From: an uncultured Myxococcales bacterium
GTDB lineage: Bacteria > Myxococcota_A > Bradymonadia > UBA7976 > VGTA01
Direction of reading: 5' to 3'
DNA: 64,000 nt
Assembly: GCA_937146725.1 (NCBI GenBank)
Contig: CAKZRU010000012.1
Coordinates: 1-64,000 of the forward strand
The notes under the pieces: model-generated
The model's input: only the letters and a program-made list of their open reading frames with translations
Database searches by the model: none
What the model was told of the DNA's origin: nothing
Shown: positions 1-8,892 of the stretch, in pieces
Numbering within the stretch: position 1 is the stretch's first letter
Layout: every line of letters starts with the position of its first letter
Made by a program: the position numbers and the translations under genes

Positions 1-1170
1 CCTGTCCTGAACTATTTCCCTGAATTGACAGTATACGCGGAAAAACATCCGAAGATTCGTGAAGCACTCAAGAAGTCAGGTATCAGCGAGCGTGTTATTG
101 GTATCGCAAACGCCCGAAATGGTATCGCGGTAAATGCTCCGGCGGAACCTTTGACTAACGGGGAAGTTGAACTTCTCGATATCCCTACGGTAACAGATGC
201 CTTCGGTGTTGACACGGGACAGCAGGACCAAAACAACAACGACGTCATCACACTCCCCGATGCTTTTATGCAAACAACTGCCAAGATCGGCACAGACTCC
301 GGTATGGGACAGCCTAAGGTACTCAAGCTACTCGAGAGCTCCCAAGACCCTAACACACGTCAGTCATCCCCGGAAACAGCACAAAAAGCTTTCGATGCGA
401 TGAACAACAGCCGTACCCTCCTCATGAATGAGACTTTCGTAGAGCCAACCGCATCAGGTACGGAGTTGCAGTTCCGCTTCCCTTCTCTACTCTCGCAGGA
501 TCGCACAAAACTCGTACAGAACCTCGGGTACTATGAGACCCACAACGACAAGATCCTCGCACTACGTACTGCGATCCCATCAACGTCCGTCAACACTGCC
601 CTCTCGTTCACTGATATCGGCGGCGGTAAGGATGCGAAGGCTCGCTACGAAGACATCACGGGTAACAACAACTACGACGGTTTTGACGCAAGATACCGTA
701 AGGCAGAGCAGGTACTCAGTACCCATTCCCAGCTTGTTCAGTTGTTGGCCCCAGAAGCGGCCGGTGGTGAGGGTGCCCCTGTGGGTATACCCCTCCAGAT
801 CACACGATTAAAGGCTGGTGCACAGTACCTCCTCCAAACACTCGGGGGTATTGAAACAGCGGCCCTATCTACTGAGGCGGGGCAAATTGTCGAGTCGACT
901 GTCTCGAGTTCGGATATTGTCCAGACACTCACACAGGAGCTCACGGGTCTTCAAGGGAGTGAGGAATCACAACTCGCCGCCCTCGTCAACCTCAACCTCA
1001 ACGTCCGAGAGGGTATCCTCAACGAGCGCCCCAACGTCGTCTCCGGCACCGGCTCCGGCACCGGCACCGGCACCGGCACCGGCACCTGCTCCTGCGGTAG
1101 CTCCGGCTCCGGCACCAGCTCCTGCGGTAGCTCCGGCTCCGGCACCAGCACCAGCTCAATAAGCCATTAA
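1..1170 (+). CDS. Unrecognised protein, 3' part only, probably frameshifted near its C-terminus
   Basis: The frame is open from the first base, so the gene enters from outside the window and the TTG at 25 need not be its start. About 340 residues precede a low-complexity end. I recognise no domain; the sequence is soluble-looking, with no membrane segment. Codon use (many CTC, ATC, AAC, GAC) and G+C are clearly higher than in all neighbours, which suggests transfer or unusually strong codon selection. In this frame the tail reads Gly-Thr/Ser-Cys repeats. In the next frame (1022-1162) the same DNA reads Ala-Pro repeats ending in TAA at 1160-1162, and the base changes between repeat units fall at third codon positions only in that second frame. 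I therefore infer a +1 shift near the CCCC run at 1029-1032. Function unknown. Confidence 0.6.
   Translation, partial: PVLNYFPELTVYAEKHPKIREALKKSGISERVIGIANARNGIAVNAPAEPLTNGEVELLDIPTVTDAFGVDTGQQDQNNNDVITLPDAFMQTTAKIGTDSGMGQPKVLKLLESSQDPNTRQSSPETAQKAFDAMNNSRTLLMNETFVEPTASGTELQFRFPSLLSQDRTKLVQNLGYYETHNDKILALRTAIPSTSVNTALSFTDIGGGKDAKARYEDITGNNNYDGFDARYRKAEQVLSTHSQLVQLLAPEAAGGEGAPVGIPLQITRLKAGAQYLLQTLGGIETAALSTEAGQIVESTVSSSDIVQTLTQELTGLQGSEESQLAALVNLNLNVREGILNERPNVVSGTGSGTGTGTGTGTCSCGSSGSGTSSCGSSGSGTSTSSISH
1043..1156 (+). repeat. Ala-Pro coding tandem repeat
   Basis: A short-period repeat of CCG/CCT/CCA and GCA/GCT/GCG codons, broken twice by an Ala-Val-Ala step (GCG GTA GCT). Read from 1022 it encodes an (Ala-Pro)n tail. 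Read in the frame of the upstream coding region it encodes Gly-Thr, Gly-Ser and Cys. The spread of synonymous third bases supports the Ala-Pro reading. Confidence 0.75.
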
Positions 1171-1208
1171 AGAACTTTCATTAAGCCAAAAGCTTAGTCA
1201 AAGTTCTT
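1170..1208. terminator. Long stem-loop between convergent genes
   Basis: AAGAACTTT (1170-1178) pairs with AAAGTTCTT (1200-1208). An inner TAAGC (1182-1186) pairs with GCTTA (1192-1196) around a CAAAA loop. The two helices are separated only by a 3x3 internal loop. It lies directly after the stop of the left gene and faces the flagellin 3' end. There is no clear T-tract, so termination is inferred from position. Confidence 0.45.
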
Positions 1209-1227
1209 ACTGAAGTTTATACAGGCT

Positions 1228-1251
1228 TTAAGGCCATGTGTTTGGCCTTAA
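1228..1251. terminator. Second stem-loop between convergent genes
   Basis: TTAAGGCC (1228-1235) and GGCCTTAA (1244-1251) form a perfect 8-bp stem with an 8-nt loop, 36 bp beyond the 3' end of the minus-strand flagellin gene. It is a plausible bidirectional terminator together with the hairpin at 1170-1208, but no T-run follows on either strand. Confidence 0.45.
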
Positions 1252-1286
1252 CCTTTAGAATAAAACTCTTAACATTAATTAGTCTC

Positions 1287-4200
1287 TTATATAGAATCAA
1301 TAAGAGTGAGTACTCTTTGTAACTCTAAATTAGCGACTTGGGCCAACAAGGGAGCTGCACCTCTTTTTGTTTGGGCTCTCGATAACTCACTGACTTCGCT
1401 TGCAAAGTCTGCATCTCGAATACGCTGTCTTGCCTGCGATAATTGATTCATATAATTGCTTGTAGATTGCATACGTGACTCAAGACGGTTCATGGCTGCA
1501 CCTAAATTAGATCGAGCATAACTGACTTGACCGATAGCTTCATCGATTGTATCGATGGCTTCTTCTGCACCTAATACAGTAAGAATATCTAAATCATCTA
1601 CCGATTCTGAAACATTACTTCCCATTGGTCCCTGCAAAATATTCCCCTCTGTTCCGGCTTCGTTAGGAGTATCTCCCTCATATATAAAGCGTCCAAAGGT
1701 ATTCACTGCTTCTTCGTCAATATGTTCAATTTGAATGCCTTGATCAGATTGCAAAATGACCTCACCTGCAAAGGTATATTCAAGTTTTTGGCCCGCCGGA
1801 ATAATAAATTGATCACCGATCGCTAAATAGCTGTCTCCGCTTCCATTATCAGCAAAGCTAATTTCAACACCTTCTTCTAAAAGCTTAGCGGTATCACTGG
1901 TCACTCCGCTTCCTGAACCACCAAATTGAGTTTCAGTACGTCCATCTTCTCTTACCCAGTCATATTCAGCAACACCGATAGGACCCTCTTTGGTAATCGT
2001 CACAATGTAGTTGGTTGGGTACAAGTTATCAGTATATAAGCCGGATGAGGTTGCTGTGCCGGTGTAACCACGAGTTCTAATTCTAATTTCATCACCGGTA
2101 TTAAACTGTCCAGCACCGGTTAAATTGACTGTGCTCATCACAGTTTCACCACTGACGGGATCATTGAGTGAGATGCTGTTTCCTAAAACTTGTGGTGCTT
2201 GATTTACAAAATTATGATTAGCATCAATCACAAAGGTGTCTCCAACATTCCACTCGGGTACAAAGCCTTCAACCTCCCAAGTATCGCCAACTGCTAAGGT
2301 CCGAGGGCTAGCATTAACAATAAATTGGTCTCCGGCTTCCACTCGGCCAGAATCAAGAGAAAAGCTCCACTGATCATTGGTATCTAGTGCATTTGGATTC
2401 ACTGTACCACTGATCACTTGCCCATTGGCAGGCTGAGCATCTAAAGTAATATGGGTTCCATAGCCAAGATTAATGGGTACATTTAATGCTCCATTTAGAC
2501 TTTGAGTACTTGAAGATGTACTACCATCAGCTAGGGTCCAGTTAATAACAAGCTCTTGCCCACCAGAGCCATCATCTTGCACCAAAGCGCTAAAGTTACC
2601 GGTTTGTTCTTCGGTATATCCACTAGCATCACTTGAACTAATAGAGGTACCACCAGCATTTAAAGATGAGAATACCGGGTCGGAAGTCTCCGAAATGGCT
2701 AATTGTACACCATCACTTAGCGTTAAAGTTCCACTATTGAGTTGCCCAGAGCTGATTGTGACTCCTGGATTGCTAGCATAGTAATAGCGATACTGTGCAC
2801 TCTCTCCAACGCGACCGGCTTGAGTAATTTTAAGGATGCCGGTTTCATCTGTTGAACCATTGTAAGTATTATTCGGTGTATCAACAATGCTAGGCGCTCC
2901 ACCTGCTTGACTGACATTACCAACTTTGCTTTTACTTGCGGTCCAATCGACTAAGATCCCTTCAAAATCATTACCGGTCCCTAATTTGATTTCGCTTCCG
3001 GACTTTACTGAGATGTTATGATTGTCTAGTTCATTCCCCGCTGAATCTTGTACGCTCACGGTTGCATTCAGATTAGAGTTACTCTTAATCAAGCCTCCAT
3101 CTTGCATGGTAATAACATATTTACGTTGTTCTGTACCTACATAAACACTGTCATTGGATTCAAAAGTGCCCGCATAGCTGCCGATCAGACTTTCATTTTC
3201 AGTGGTTTTCCCTTTACGTCCATAAAAGCTAATCTCTAAATCTCGGAATGAAAGCGTATCATTACCGCCGACATTGGGATCTAAAGTAAAGGTATTAGTA
3301 AAGGTCGTCGCTAAGCTAGGAACCCAAGCACTTACTTTAATTTGAGCAGCTGGAGTATTCGATCCGGCAATTGCATTATTACCTGCTAAATGCCCCGCCC
3401 TTGTCACCTCAAAAGTAAAATCTGTGAGTCGATCACCTGTCCAACTCACAAACTTGGGATTGTCGTTATAAGTACCACTAATACTGCCGGGCTTGGGTTT
3501 AATATCCTCGTTCCCAGCAAGGGTTTTATTTCCACTGCCATTTGGGTCAATCCCTTTGCGTGGCTCTACTGGAAAATCAATGACCACATTATGTTCCAAA
3601 GTAATGGAATTACCTTGGTCAGCAACAATAGGTACAGCATGCGAGCTAGTATCGCTAGGCTCATCATTATTGACCACTGTATAGGTAAACTCTGGTAAGT
3701 CTAAAGGTGAGTTCGCATCGGGTACACCACTTTTGGTTACGGTGAGCGTATAAGTTCGATTACTTGCCTCATTATAAAAGCCTGCCGCTTCTATGCTGAT
3801 ATTGGTTGGGTCTTGAGAAATCACTACGCCTTCAGCATTGAATAGGTAATCTTCGGGCAAAGCATCAATGCTATAATCAGCAATACTTTGCTCCTTATAG
3901 CGATATGTGGCCACCCCAATAGGACCAGGTTTAACAATTTCTAAAACAAAATCGACATTATCTCGAGGTCGTTCAAAGCCCCCTGTTTGATCTGCACTTG
4001 TGACGCCTCGTATCGTCACATCTCCAGAAATCGTATATTGCCCGTTATAATTTCCAGTTCCACTAAAGCTAACTTCTTCAATATCGCCATCTAAATCATA
4101 TTGCACTGGATCGATTGTATTAATGAGATTGATGGGATCACCATTATAGTCAATCATTCGGATAGCATCACGCACACTACCATCACCATACTCAACGCTA

Positions 4201-5141
4201 ATGTTCCGTCCATCTTCAGCGGTTAAAACAAGATGTCCATCCACATCAACATGAGCCACCACACCTGTTTCTGCATGACCGGCATTAATGCTTTTGACTA
4301 ACACTCCTGTCGCATCTTTAGCTGTGATATCGATGCTGGTAATCGCATAACCATTCACTTTAAAAAAGCGATCAGGGCCTAAGGAAATCGCTCTGATTGG
4401 TTCAAAGGCTCTAATGACATTATGTCCAACGATCGCTCTCACCCCAGTATATTGGGTGGAATGATTAATCGCTTTTGCCTTAGAGATGGCAGACCCAGAA
4501 CCAAAGGAGTAAGATAACTCATCATCACCCTCAACTGTGCTTCTAATGTTCACCCCATTGATTTTAACATCACCAGTAGAGAGATCACTGACAAACACAC
4601 CTCTTCTTTGGGTAGTATAACGGGCCTGTCGTCCTAGCTCATTCGCGGTTGCTTTGGCTAGATTTACTCGGAAAACATCCTCAGCCGCTGAACCAACTTG
4701 TAATTCTATGGCACGATGTTGGCCATCAAGTAATTTGATGCCATTAAATTGGGTCTGTTGAGCAATGCTATTAATTTGAGCCGTCAAAAGTTGAAATTCA
4801 GTGTTTAAGGCTCGGCGCTCTAAATCAGTTAGAGTTTCATTGGCCGATTGCACAGAAAGCTCTCTCATGCGCATCAAGGAGCTTTGCGTTTCGTTAAGAG
4901 CGCCTTCAGCTACTTGTAGCAGAGAAGTGCCCAAGTTCATATTTTGTAAACTGCTGAGTGCTCCTCTAATTTTAGCACTCATTCTTTCAGAGATTGCTAA
5001 GCCAGCAGCATCATCAGCACTTTGATTGACTCTTAAGCCTGAGGATAATCTTCGCAAGGAGACCTGCATCGTACTTTGACTTTGATTTAAGCCTCGTGCA
5101 ATTTGGGCAAAGGACTGGGGCGTAGAAATCCTAAATGACAT
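1287..5141 (-). CDS. Giant flagellin with a ~1000-residue surface insertion
   Basis: Flagellar filament subunit. Residues 1-172 are a typical flagellin N-terminal D0/D1 region (MSFRIS start, RLSSGLRVNQSADDAAG, SERMSAKIRG, QFNGIKLLDG). The last ~100 residues are the C-terminal D1/D0 helices (AMNRLESRMQ, RIRDADFASEVSEL). Between them lies an insertion of about 1000 residues built from about seven divergent beta-type repeats. These have recurring cores such as VTITKEGPIGVAEY, EIVKPGPIGVATY, ITQAGRVGESAQY and GDxF/GDTW turns. Most flagellins have 270-500 residues; this one has 1284. A start at 5141 gives the canonical MSFRIS with GGAA upstream; in-frame ATG 5147 and TTG 5153 are alternatives. No other flagellar gene is nearby, so filament assembly must be encoded elsewhere. 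The upstream DNA has no sigma-28 or sigma-54 site I can support. Confidence 0.92.
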   Translation of the reverse strand: MSFRISTPQSFAQIARGLNQSQSTMQVSLRRLSSGLRVNQSADDAAGLAISERMSAKIRGALSSLQNMNLGTSLLQVAEGALNETQSSLMRMRELSVQSANETLTDLERRALNTEFQLLTAQINSIAQQTQFNGIKLLDGQHRAIELQVGSAAEDVFRVNLAKATANELGRQARYTTQRRGVFVSDLSTGDVKINGVNIRSTVEGDDELSYSFGSGSAISKAKAINHSTQYTGVRAIVGHNVIRAFEPIRAISLGPDRFFKVNGYAITSIDITAKDATGVLVKSINAGHAETGVVAHVDVDGHLVLTAEDGRNISVEYGDGSVRDAIRMIDYNGDPINLINTIDPVQYDLDGDIEEVSFSGTGNYNGQYTISGDVTIRGVTSADQTGGFERPRDNVDFVLEIVKPGPIGVATYRYKEQSIADYSIDALPEDYLFNAEGVVISQDPTNISIEAAGFYNEASNRTYTLTVTKSGVPDANSPLDLPEFTYTVVNNDEPSDTSSHAVPIVADQGNSITLEHNVVIDFPVEPRKGIDPNGSGNKTLAGNEDIKPKPGSISGTYNDNPKFVSWTGDRLTDFTFEVTRAGHLAGNNAIAGSNTPAAQIKVSAWVPSLATTFTNTFTLDPNVGGNDTLSFRDLEISFYGRKGKTTENESLIGSYAGTFESNDSVYVGTEQRKYVITMQDGGLIKSNSNLNATVSVQDSAGNELDNHNISVKSGSEIKLGTGNDFEGILVDWTASKSKVGNVSQAGGAPSIVDTPNNTYNGSTDETGILKITQAGRVGESAQYRYYYASNPGVTISSGQLNSGTLTLSDGVQLAISETSDPVFSSLNAGGTSISSSDASGYTEEQTGNFSALVQDDGSGGQELVINWTLADGSTSSSTQSLNGALNVPINLGYGTHITLDAQPANGQVISGTVNPNALDTNDQWSFSLDSGRVEAGDQFIVNASPRTLAVGDTWEVEGFVPEWNVGDTFVIDANHNFVNQAPQVLGNSISLNDPVSGETVMSTVNLTGAGQFNTGDEIRIRTRGYTGTATSSGLYTDNLYPTNYIVTITKEGPIGVAEYDWVREDGRTETQFGGSGSGVTSDTAKLLEEGVEISFADNGSGDSYLAIGDQFIIPAGQKLEYTFAGEVILQSDQGIQIEHIDEEAVNTFGRFIYEGDTPNEAGTEGNILQGPMGSNVSESVDDLDILTVLGAEEAIDTIDEAIGQVSYARSNLGAAMNRLESRMQSTSNYMNQLSQARQRIRDADFASEVSELSRAQTKRGAAPLLAQVANLELQRVLTLIDSI

Positions 5142-5463
5142 AAACATTTCCAATGCTTCAATCGGGTAATTACATGACGCTAGAGTCTTAAAGTAATGGC
5201 TACTCTTACTTAATTTAGTACATGAAAACTAAAGAGAAAGATAGCAGATGTCAAGACTCTAAAGCCATGTTCCGTGCGACGATCTTTTTTAAAAAAAGCT
5301 TTATTTATATCAAATGTTATATATAGTGTGACTCTTGTTTGATCCAAAAGCCTAATCAAACATTAAACAGTCATTTATCAATCATTTAACAAAAACATCT
5401 TTTAAGTAGCATGCTTATTCGCTATCTTATTAAAACTCATTAAATTTATTGGAAGGGGGCTCC
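5142..5463. other. Divergent intergenic region, flagellin / RNA helicase
   Basis: An AT-rich region of 322 bp without a credible ORF. It holds the promoters of both divergent genes. A TTGACA-like -35 for flagellin is present on the minus strand (5249-5254), but its -10 is poor. TGTTTGAT (5336-5343) and ATCAAACA (5355-5362) form an 8-bp inverted repeat with an 11-nt loop about 100 bp before the helicase start. This could be an operator or a 5'-leader hairpin. A structured leader would fit a cold-shock helicase but is not shown. Confidence 0.4.
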
Positions 5464-7200
5464 ATGAATAACTTCAATACATTAGGACTATCATCATCCA
5501 TTCAAGCCCGTATTCATGAGATAGGCTGGAGCACACCAACAGCAATTCAGCAAAAAGCGATTCCTGTCATCTTAAATCGCTCGGACTTAATTGCTCTGGC
5601 TCAAACAGGAACTGGTAAGACGGCCGCGTTTGCCCTTCCCCTGATTGATTTATGTGATTTGAGTCAGAATAAAAATGCACCTGAAATACTAGTGTTAACC
5701 CCCACTCGAGAGCTTGCTTTACAAATTGCCGATCAGTTTGAATGCTTTATAGGGGATCAACATAAGTCTCAGGTCTGTTTGATTTATGGAGGGCAAGCGA
5801 TTCATCTTCAGCTTGAGCAACTCAAAAGAGGTCCTCGAGTGATTGTGGCTACGCCGGGTCGCTTAATTGATCATCTTAACAGAGGCTCATTGCAACTTGA
5901 TCAGATCAAAATGACAGTGATTGATGAAGCTGATGAAATGTTAAAGCTTGGCTTTAGGGATGAGGTTGAACTCATCTTATCCCAAGCGCCAAATCGAGAA
6001 CAAACTCTGTTGTTCTCAGCAACAATGCCCAATGAAATCAAGGAGATTGCTGAGCAGTATTTGCGTAAGGATTTTAATCAAATAGAGGTTAAGGGAGAAG
6101 GGCGAACCTCAGATTTTGTTGAAGAGGGGTATGTACTCATTCGTTCAAGTCAGCGCTTTGATCTTTTGTGTCATTTTCTTGAGTTAGAACTGGGTAATAT
6201 CACTCTCATCTTTACTAAAACTAGAAAAGAAACAACGCAACTCGCTGATCGCTTACACTTAGCCGGTTACCAGGCAGAGGCTTTAAGCGGTGAACTTAGC
6301 CAAAACTTGAGAGAGGCTGTTGTTAAACGACTCAAAGAAAATCGTCTTTCGGTTGTGGTCGCTACCGATGTGGCTGCAAGAGGATTGGATATAGATGGTA
6401 TTAACCTAGTTGTTAATTATGATGTCCCTTTAGATCTTGAGTCTTATGTGCATCGAGTAGGAAGAACAGGCCGAGCCGGTCGTGCAGGTAAAGCGCTGTT
6501 ATTTGTCACGCCAAGAGAAATTAAGGCGCTTGAAAGGTTAGAAAGCTTCCTAAATCGAAAATTGCCGGCTGTGGAAGTCCCGCCAAGTGTTGAGATTATG
6601 GCTTGCCGTAAGCAGCGTTTAATCGATAACCTTAAAAAGATGAACCAGCAAATCCAAGCAGAACAAGATCAAATGTTTGCTGAAACCATTGAAAAATATG
6701 AAAATGTTATTGCACAACTTGAAGATCACTTTGATTCTTCTCGAGACTTAGCTCTGACAGCGCTTATGTTGGCGAGTAAGAGTTACCCCCTATCTTCAGA
6801 AGCCTTGCCACCCACTGTTACCGCTTTGGACTTAACAGAGCTTAAGTCGAAGCATAAGCCAGCGATTATTGCCAATGAAGGCTGCTCTATTATTGTTCTA
6901 AATAGTGGACGCTTAAACGGTATTCGGCCCAAGGATATCGTTGGCGCTATTTCTCATGAAGCTAAAATTGATGGCACTAAGGTTGGTGCCATCCGCATTG
7001 AATACACCCGAACTCTTTTTGAGATTCCCAATGACTGTGTTGAAATCCTTTTTGAGCGCTTGCAAAACAAGCCTATTTGTGGTCGCTTTGCCCAGCTTGA
7101 TCATTGGGATGGCCAAGCTGAATCATACGTACCTAGTGTGCATGAGATGAGGCGTAGTCGACAGCATCATAAGTCAAGACACAGAGAGTATCGTCAATAG
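5464..7200 (+). CDS. deaD: DEAD-box ATP-dependent RNA helicase, DeaD/CsdA type
   Basis: Unwinds structured RNA in the cytoplasm; the family works in ribosome assembly and mRNA decay, especially in the cold. Motifs in order: Q motif GWSTPTAIQ (21-29), Walker A AQTGTGKT (46-53), PTRELA (80-85), TPGR (130-133), DEAD (154-157), SAT (185-187), RGLDI (306-310) and HRVGRTGR (330-337). Residues about 473-545 match the DbpA-type RNA-binding RRM (GIRPKDIVGAISHEA), which separates DeaD/CsdA from RhlE-type proteins. A basic tail follows (RRSRQHHKSRHREYR). The start at 5464 is preferred over the TTG at 5449 because AAGGGGG lies at the right spacing. The protein is 578 residues, slightly shorter than E. 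coli DeaD. Function is secure; the exact orthology is inferred from the RRM. Confidence 0.93.
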   Translation: MNNFNTLGLSSSIQARIHEIGWSTPTAIQQKAIPVILNRSDLIALAQTGTGKTAAFALPLIDLCDLSQNKNAPEILVLTPTRELALQIADQFECFIGDQHKSQVCLIYGGQAIHLQLEQLKRGPRVIVATPGRLIDHLNRGSLQLDQIKMTVIDEADEMLKLGFRDEVELILSQAPNREQTLLFSATMPNEIKEIAEQYLRKDFNQIEVKGEGRTSDFVEEGYVLIRSSQRFDLLCHFLELELGNITLIFTKTRKETTQLADRLHLAGYQAEALSGELSQNLREAVVKRLKENRLSVVVATDVAARGLDIDGINLVVNYDVPLDLESYVHRVGRTGRAGRAGKALLFVTPREIKALERLESFLNRKLPAVEVPPSVEIMACRKQRLIDNLKKMNQQIQAEQDQMFAETIEKYENVIAQLEDHFDSSRDLALTALMLASKSYPLSSEALPPTVTALDLTELKSKHKPAIIANEGCSIIVLNSGRLNGIRPKDIVGAISHEAKIDGTKVGAIRIEYTRTLFEIPNDCVEILFERLQNKPICGRFAQLDHWDGQAESYVPSVHEMRRSRQHHKSRHREYRQ

Positions 7201-7209
7201 GAAATGTGC

Positions 7210-8709
7210 TTATAAATGCTCTCTTTCATGAGGTAAAAAGCTTCTTTCTGCTCTAAAATGCTGATCGGGTGAGTAAAATAGGAAATTGCTCACCTGGCTC
7301 GTATAAATGTCGGCATAGCTCTTCACTTGGGCACCAAAGTGGCTTAATTCATGGCGTTCACGGAATGGACGTCCCCAATAACGGTTGAAACTTCTATCCA
7401 CTTTGGCTTCAAGCTCTTCCGCTTCTTTCAGCATCGCATTTAATTGCTTTTTACGTTCTTCAATTTCTTTTTCCGCTCTTTCCCGCGTACTATCAATTAC
7501 GTGAGTTTCGGGACTAGTCAGAGCAACGATTAGCTTTTGTACTCTTTCTAAACTTCGGGTCAGAGTGCGTTGATAGTTGATCATGTCATCAATTTGACGA
7601 GCGGCCTGATCTAATTGATAGATGCGATTAAAGTCAGCGGCATGATTAACGGTTTGGGTGACGCTATCCCGCATTTCTTGAATCACCAAAGCGGTTCGCC
7701 ACCATGCAGATCGCTTACTGATCACAATATCCGAGAAGATATGATCTCCGACATAAAGAATCTGAGCACCGGTTAAGTTCATCATTCTTTCTAGATCATG
7801 AATATTTCCACCTGAATAGATTTGTCTTGGCGCTAATTCACTGACCACTTCATCCAAAGGATTACCGTGTTGGTCGAGACGGATGAAGGGATTAGGGTCA
7901 TTAAAGAAAGAAGGTTTGCGTCCATTGACGAGAATAATATCAAAATAGTCACGCCATGACTCAAAATAGGGTAATACACCATCTAAAAGGTGACTCATAA
8001 CGGCTTCGGTGTAATAATGCTCACTATTGGTGAGTAAAAATAGCTTTTTGCCCGCAAGTTTCAACTTATGTAAAGTGGGTCCCAAGTCATCATCATTATG
8101 AACATACTTGCTGGGGTCAGCAATGATGGCCGCTTTTAATGTATTATCACAGTGCGCTTCATCGATTGCACTGCGAATGTTCATACACAGTTCACCAGTA
8201 TTGACTGGCAGAGCTTCTCCTTTTTGTTTGTAGTGTTCTATGATGCCTGCCATTAAGGTACTTTCAGGCAGAGAAAATAGAGTATCAACTCTGATAAAGC
8301 GATCAGAGGTCAAGGAAATGGGTTTACTCCCATACAATGATAAACGTTCTTCTTCAGAAACCATCTGATAGCCATGGTAACAACGGCCAACAACTCGATT
8401 TTGATCTACTTTGCAAATATGACCAGTCTTTTTATCAACAATTAACCCTCTGATAATAAAGTCATAGTCGATTTTGACAGACTTGATTTCTTCCGGATAA
8501 GCAAAGCTAGTCACGAGTTTTTCAATCGTTTTTTCAATCGTCAGCTCATCAAGAGCTCTTTGCTTATATTGGACGAGTGTGTAATCCATATCAAAGCCAA
8601 CCGCTTCAATTTCGGCCATATCAAGATTACGATTAACATAGATTCTACGTGTAGGGTCACTTGGGGGTGAAGCCTGTAGAACTGCTGAAAGATCTAAGCC
8701 ATGATTCAT
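7210..8709 (-). CDS. HAD-family 5'-nucleotidase (HAD-IG / NT5C2-like)
   Basis: Predicted cytosolic nucleoside 5'-monophosphate phosphatase. HAD motif I is FDMDYT (residues 39-44) with the nucleophile Asp40 and acid/base Asp42. Motif II is LLTNS (225-229) and motif IV is GDHIFSD (321-327). The 499-residue length and the N-terminal VGFDMDYTLVQY fit the HAD-IG 5'-nucleotidase family related to purine nucleotidase NT5C2. The C-terminal ~120 residues hold a charged coiled-coil stretch. The ATG at 8709 has GGGAG nine bases upstream. The gene is divergent from the PRPP-synthetase-like gene, so nucleotide breakdown and PRPP supply may share a control region. Substrate preference cannot be read from sequence. 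Confidence 0.88.
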   Translation of the reverse strand: MNHGLDLSAVLQASPPSDPTRRIYVNRNLDMAEIEAVGFDMDYTLVQYKQRALDELTIEKTIEKLVTSFAYPEEIKSVKIDYDFIIRGLIVDKKTGHICKVDQNRVVGRCYHGYQMVSEEERLSLYGSKPISLTSDRFIRVDTLFSLPESTLMAGIIEHYKQKGEALPVNTGELCMNIRSAIDEAHCDNTLKAAIIADPSKYVHNDDDLGPTLHKLKLAGKKLFLLTNSEHYYTEAVMSHLLDGVLPYFESWRDYFDIILVNGRKPSFFNDPNPFIRLDQHGNPLDEVVSELAPRQIYSGGNIHDLERMMNLTGAQILYVGDHIFSDIVISKRSAWWRTALVIQEMRDSVTQTVNHAADFNRIYQLDQAARQIDDMINYQRTLTRSLERVQKLIVALTSPETHVIDSTRERAEKEIEERKKQLNAMLKEAEELEAKVDRSFNRYWGRPFRERHELSHFGAQVKSYADIYTSQVSNFLFYSPDQHFRAERSFLPHEREHL

Positions 8710-8733
8710 AAGTTTTCTCCCTTTCCACTACCG

Positions 8734-8750
8734 GTTCCAAGATTTGGAAC
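8734..8750. promoter_or_regulatory. Perfect palindrome in divergent promoter region
   Basis: GTTCCAA-GAT-TTGGAAC is a perfect 7-bp inverted repeat with a 3-bp centre, 25 bp upstream of the nucleotidase start and facing the PRPP gene. Its size and position suit a dimeric repressor operator shared by both genes. A small hairpin in the nucleotidase leader is the alternative. No regulator is identified. Confidence 0.4.
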
Positions 8751-8892
8751 TTTCAAAATGGATTAATTTTATTTGGATTGGCTTAAGTTTGGTTTAATGA
8801 TTTGATTTATCATAGCCTAAAATATGCTATCAAAAACTGAACCGACCAACAGCATAAGACTTATTCAAAGACCAAAAAGGACAGATCACCTT

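Noticed and set aside
818..1162. Separate plus-strand ORF with an Ala-Pro tail
   Set aside because: Its first two thirds are a shadow of the upstream frame; only the tail looks real, which supports a frameshift rather than a second gene.
5142..5463. Sigma-54 or sigma-28 promoter for flagellin
   Set aside because: A TGGC...TTG-like stretch has the wrong spacing between its elements, and no TAAA-N15-GCCGATAA match is present.
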